From: Symbiotaphrina buchneri
Taxonomy: Eukaryota; Ascomycota; Symbiotaphrinales; Symbiotaphrinaceae
DNA length: 64,000 nucleotides
Direction: 5' to 3'
Assembly (NCBI GenBank): GCA_001599915.1
Contig: BCIG01000003.1
Coordinates: 62,001-126,000, forward strand
The notes below the pieces were generated by a model. The model was not told where the DNA came from and ran no database searches. It saw only the letters and a list, made by a program, of their open reading frames with translations. Of this stretch, positions 60,070 through 64,000 are shown in pieces. Both the position numbers and the translations under genes were made by a program. Every line of letters starts with the position of its first letter. The first letter of the stretch is position 1.

Positions 60070-63000
60070 TCACGACTCATCCCAGCCCACCCAGCTGCGA
60101 CCCATGACTCTCCAGACCTTGACCTCACCACTCTTGAGATCGCCCATCTTGTAGCTCTCCATCTTCACCTTTCTGCTCTCCCTGCCCTGTTCCCACGCCC
60201 GGATCTTCTTCTTGGTGCCGTCCCAGTCGACCACGACGCCTACATGGTCAGGCTTGCCCACGTCCATGCTGTATTTCTGATGCATCGTGCCTTTGTGCCC
60301 CTGGAACTTGGTATTGCGGAGCGTGATGATATCGCCCGGGCGAATCTCGTCGTACTGTTGTACCGAGGCATTCGCAAGATTGGCGTAGACCAGCGCTCCA
60401 TAAGCGCGGTTTCCCACCGGGAAAAGCGCTCCATGAAGAGGTTTGACGAGCTCAAGGACTAATCCCTGGGCAGTGCCGTCTCCGACAACAGCGTTCTGCC
60501 TAGCAGAAGCTGCTTCCGAAATACGTTGGCCGAACCTCATGTGGGCATCTTCCAGTTGGTCCTGTCGCAGACGAGGCGGCGGCCCTTCGTGGCGTTGCTC
60601 AAGAGAGACATCGGAAGGATCACGAGTATTGAAGCGAGCATTGATGATAGTCTGCGAATAGTCCTGGAACAGAACATAGACCTCTTTGTTGACCATATGC
60701 ACACCATTCTCGGTCATGTTAGACTCCTCAACTTCGTAGAGTACATCTTTGCGGTTCTGGAAGATTGGCGGGGGCATTTTTCGCTGAGTCCACCAATTGC
60801 TATTTTCTCCTAGATCGACATCTGTGGCTATAAAGCCTATATCGCCGGATTGTCGAGCCTGATCCATGGATTTCCTGGTTCCTGTCGGTGTACGCTGGAT
60901 GTCGGTGGACTGACGTGCAGGTGGTCGGCCAGCGGGTGGTGCAGGCGGCCGAGAGGATTCAGGGGGTGGAGGTGGAGGTGCTGGCCTTTCATGAAGCGGT
61001 GCGGCATATTGAGATGGAGGTGGTGGAGGCGGATGTGCCATAGCTCGAGGCTGCGGTGGTGGCTGTACGGGAGACTCTTCTTCTCCCTCATCCGGATAGG
61101 TAAATGCTTGTCTCTCAGTCCTCGGACTGATTGTCTTGCTAACGCCATGTACAGGAGAGTTGTATCGGAAGGGATCATATTCATCTTCTCCGGCTTGCTC
61201 CGATCCGACGTCCCTCGGGGGAGGCACAGGAGGTGGAGCAGCTCTGGGCATGTCCATAGATTGCCGAGTAGCTTTTGGCGGCGCTCCAGGGGGCGGAGGA
61301 GGCACGGCTCGTTGAAGAGGTGGTGGCTGTGGTGGAAGGGACGGAGGTTGCGATGGTGTAAGTTCAGGCGTCCGTATTGGTGTGTCGTCTGCAGTGGTGC
61401 TCTCAGCTTCTGACTGGTCTCCATGAGCTTTCAATGCATCCTTGTGGGAATCCCCAGGCGCCATATCAGTGTCATAATCGCCGTCGTATTCAGTCACTTC
61501 CTCATCGCTGTCACCTGTTAATTTGCGGCTACTAGGGCTGGTAGCCAGTCCGGTCGCCCTCCGACTGGGCGGAGCCCCTGTGGGGGGCGGCGGAGGCGGA
61601 GCTCGCGCTTGCGTCGGAGGTGGGATCATAGGGCCCGCTCCAGGAATAGGTGGGGGCCGCCTTGAGGCGGGCGAGGTGGGTGAGCTGGGGTCACCTCCAG
61701 TGGGAAGTCGGGGAGACTCCAATGGTCGTATCGGCACAGGAGGGACGCGCCTCGCTTGTGACGGCGGCGGAAGTTCAGGCCCAGATTCGTCCGTGGGAGT
61801 CTGCAAGGACAAATGCTTTCTGGCATGAAGAGACATCTCATCATCTGATATTGAGCCAGCGCTGGGCGAAGGCGCCCTGGGCTCTTCCGGAGCAGCTTCG
61901 TCTTGACCCACTTCAAGAAGTTAGCATAGAATAGCATTAGAGCATCGGAATATGCATACGGTCGGTAGGAGGTGGTGGCGGGGCTGGCCTATTTTCGGGC
62001 ACCGGTGGAGGTCCACGTTCTGCAGCGACTGGACCAGCTGAGGGTACAGGCGGTGGGCGTTCTGTTAAAGAACCTTTGAGTGACCAAGCCTGGACTAGGG
62101 GGTACTGTTCAAGACTCACCTTGTTGAGGAACTGGAGGTGCCAGCCGTCGTTGCTCAGTGGGCGGATGATCCTCCGGCTTTACATCTTCCACATCTGGCA
62201 CCTCCTCTGCAGGCCGCTCGCTAGTAATATCGACCTTACCTTCGTCCTCTTTCTCCACAGATACCTCTTCTGCTGGCTCTGGGGGTTTCATCCTCGCCAT
62301 GCCAGGGATTGGCATAATAGGAACTGGGGCATGATATGAGACCGGTGAAGCTTCTTCCTCATGTTCCTCCGAAGCTTTCTTCCCGGCTATCGGTTGCTTC
62401 TTCTTCTTGGGTGCTCCTGATGCAGCAGGCAACCCACCAGGTGGTCCAAACATGCCGTACATGCCCATTCCGCCGCTCATTTTGGCCATGCGCTCACGGA
62501 GTTCCATCCTCCTTTTGACCTCGGGGTCTACATCTTCCTCCTCCTCCTCATCTTCAGTGGTGTCGTTCTCTTCACCAACCTCTGGCTCAGCTTTCCGTAC
62601 CGCTGGAGGATGTTGCTGCTGCATTTCTCGCTGTTGTACGTCGCTGTCATCTCGGCCGGTGGAGTTCTCTTCCGCATCTTCCGTAGTCTCGCCCGCTCCT
62701 GATTGATCCGCATCGTTCGCATCACTGCGTGTGTCTTCATGCATGATAGCTGCTTCGCTAGATCGGGAAAGTTCTCTGGAAGCTCTGGGTCGATAAGGAC
62801 GTCTTCCAGTGGCAGTTTCCTCCGACGCGGCATCGGTGGATCGCCGTGGTGGAGTCTCTCCATTATCCAAAGTCTCCTCCACATCGTCAGTGGCTTTGAG
62901 TTCGTCATGAGATTCAGTCCGTTGCTTCACAGGTCTTTTTGGCTTCTCCTTCTTGTGTATAGCTCCTGCTTGACGAGCTTGCTGCTCGAGTTTCTGTTTC

Positions 63001-63863
63001 TGGAGCAGTGCAATTCTATCTTTCAGACTTTGGGGTTTGACAGTTTCCTCAGCATCGGTGTTTGATGGTGCAGTGGAGCTTGGAATATCGCGATGCTCAC
63101 TCTCCTCCGTCCGTTCCTTTGCTATTTCTGGATCTTCCTCCCGCCTGTATATCTTCTGTGGGACCGGTTCCCGTGGTGGAGGGATATAAGCATCTTTTCT
63201 GGGCGGTGGGGCGACGAAGGGCTTTTTGATGAAGCCAGAGCTCCCAGCAGGTATCCCAGGTTTTGGTGGGGCAAGCGGAGCAGCAGCTTGCCTGTTGAAA
63301 GCAGCAATGCGGTCTTTAAACGAACTGCCACTGGGCTTATCGTTGACAGCTGGAGGTGGAGGTTTGGACGATGTGGAAGGCGGGGGTTTGACAACCGCCT
63401 TCGTTGTATCTGCCGTAGGCGCAGCTTCTGGAGACCTTGGCGGCTCTGGTACAGCTACCGGCTTCGGTGTTTGGGCCGCTGGGGGACTAGACGGTGGTTG
63501 GACATGCGGCTGTTCGGAGACAGATGCGGAGGGTGATCCTGGCAATGCTTCCTCAGAATGCAGTTCAATGGGTTCCTCGGCAGTGGCTCGTGCAGGGGAT
63601 GTGGGCTCCTGCGCTTGCTCTGTTTTCGGACGAGCGGACCTGACGGGGCGCGGCGGAGGTGCTGGCTCGTACTTCTCCACGAAGTTCCTCGGAAAGATGC
63701 CCTCCTTCTTATTGCCGTTATTATCAGTGTATTCTCCGGTATACCAGTCTGCATCTTCCTCTCCTGTAACAGTTATGATCTGACCATTAGGGAAGCTGAG
63801 GTCTTCCTCATGGGGCGAGTTGTAATCGTAGACCGCCTTCACCTTGAAAGGCGGTGTTGCCAT
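60070..63863 (-). CDS. bbc1: SH3-domain actin-patch protein BBC1/MTI1
   Basis: Endocytic actin-patch regulator that restrains Las17/WASP and type I myosin. The N-terminus MATPPFKVKAVYDYNSPHEEDLSFPNGQIITV..ADWYTGEYTDNNG..EGIFPRNFVEKYE is a full SH3 domain (residues 6-67). A long low-complexity part follows with Pro-rich, acidic and Arg/Lys stretches, EVKRRMELRERMAKMSGGMGMYGMFG typical for this protein, and Pro runs (PPPPPP) that would bind other SH3 domains. Introns after PQQ and PPTD were placed. The conserved C-terminal domain reads LVLELVKPLHGALFPVGNRAYGALVYAN..RPGDIITLRNTKFQGHKG..HVGVVVDWDG..IRAWEQG, ending GRSWVGWDES. About 1,230 residues, normal for moulds. Promoter partly lies at the right edge. 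Confidence 0.93.
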
Positions 63864-64000
63864 GTCTGGAACACTCAGATGGACAGCGTCGAATCATATA
63901 CTGGATGACTGTGGGAAATAGGGGTTATGACGCTGTTCTCACTTCGCGAAGTTGATGAACAGACGAAGAGTGCGGTCAAACACGGCAGCTGAAACAGTAG

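Noticed and set aside
60850-61413. Trp/Arg-rich plus-strand frame
   Set aside because: Antisense shadow of the Pro-rich part of bbc1.

Overview
This window is nuclear DNA of a filamentous ascomycete, most likely a eurotiomycete of the Aspergillus/Penicillium type. The evidence is split genes with many 50-60 bp GT-AG introns, two Zn(II)2Cys6 regulators, close likeness to mould versions of AP-1 beta, EMC4, syntaxin-18 and BBC1, fungus-only families (2EXR and F-box proteins, EthD, fungal NACHT NLR), and the promoter palindrome TACGGAGTACTTCGTAC. The species cannot be fixed from sequence alone. I joined the exons by eye from frame, splice sites and family likeness.

1-10.8 kb is an accessory, cluster-like region that is partly decayed. 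It holds a cytochrome P450 with an internal deletion, a short membrane ORF that looks like the anchor of a P450 reductase, a headless fungal transcription factor fused tail-to-head to an FMN-dependent monooxygenase (NtaA/SnaA/DszA type), an intact Zn2Cys6 regulator and an MFS drug:H+ antiporter. No polyketide, peptide or terpene backbone enzyme is present, so this looks more like a catabolic or detoxification set than a classic metabolite cluster.

11.5-28.5 kb is mixed: a large secreted protein of unknown role, a NACHT-type NLR (STAND NTPase), a possibly N-myristoylated helical protein, a multi-pass fungal membrane protein, a membrane-anchored F-box protein, a mitochondrial-carrier-like protein, an EthD-domain protein and a protein with a prion-like glutamine-rich tail.

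29.5-46.5 kb is mostly housekeeping: AP-1 beta (vesicle coat), homoserine kinase (threonine synthesis), a secreted GH43 arabinan-degrading enzyme, a second membrane-anchored F-box protein (with a frameshift), syntaxin-18/Ufe1 (ER SNARE), aspartate aminotransferase, EMC4 (ER membrane insertase), an alpha/beta hydrolase and a C2H2-2EXR protein. A small inverted-repeat (MITE-like) element lies between EMC4 and the hydrolase.

46.5-64 kb holds gene-poor stretches, a short 2EXR gene, a dynamin/Mx-like GTPase with an in-frame stop inside its GED, a small EF-hand membrane protein, a tRNA-derived or Pol III-like structured RNA candidate, a SAM-dependent methyltransferase, another Zn2Cys6 regulator, and the actin-patch protein BBC1/MTI1 at the right edge.

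Most notable for follow-up: the structured RNA candidate at about 54.2-54.4 kb, the decay scars in the left cluster, the stop codon in the dynamin gene, the pair of membrane-anchored F-box proteins and the MITE-like element. I found no clearly new system.
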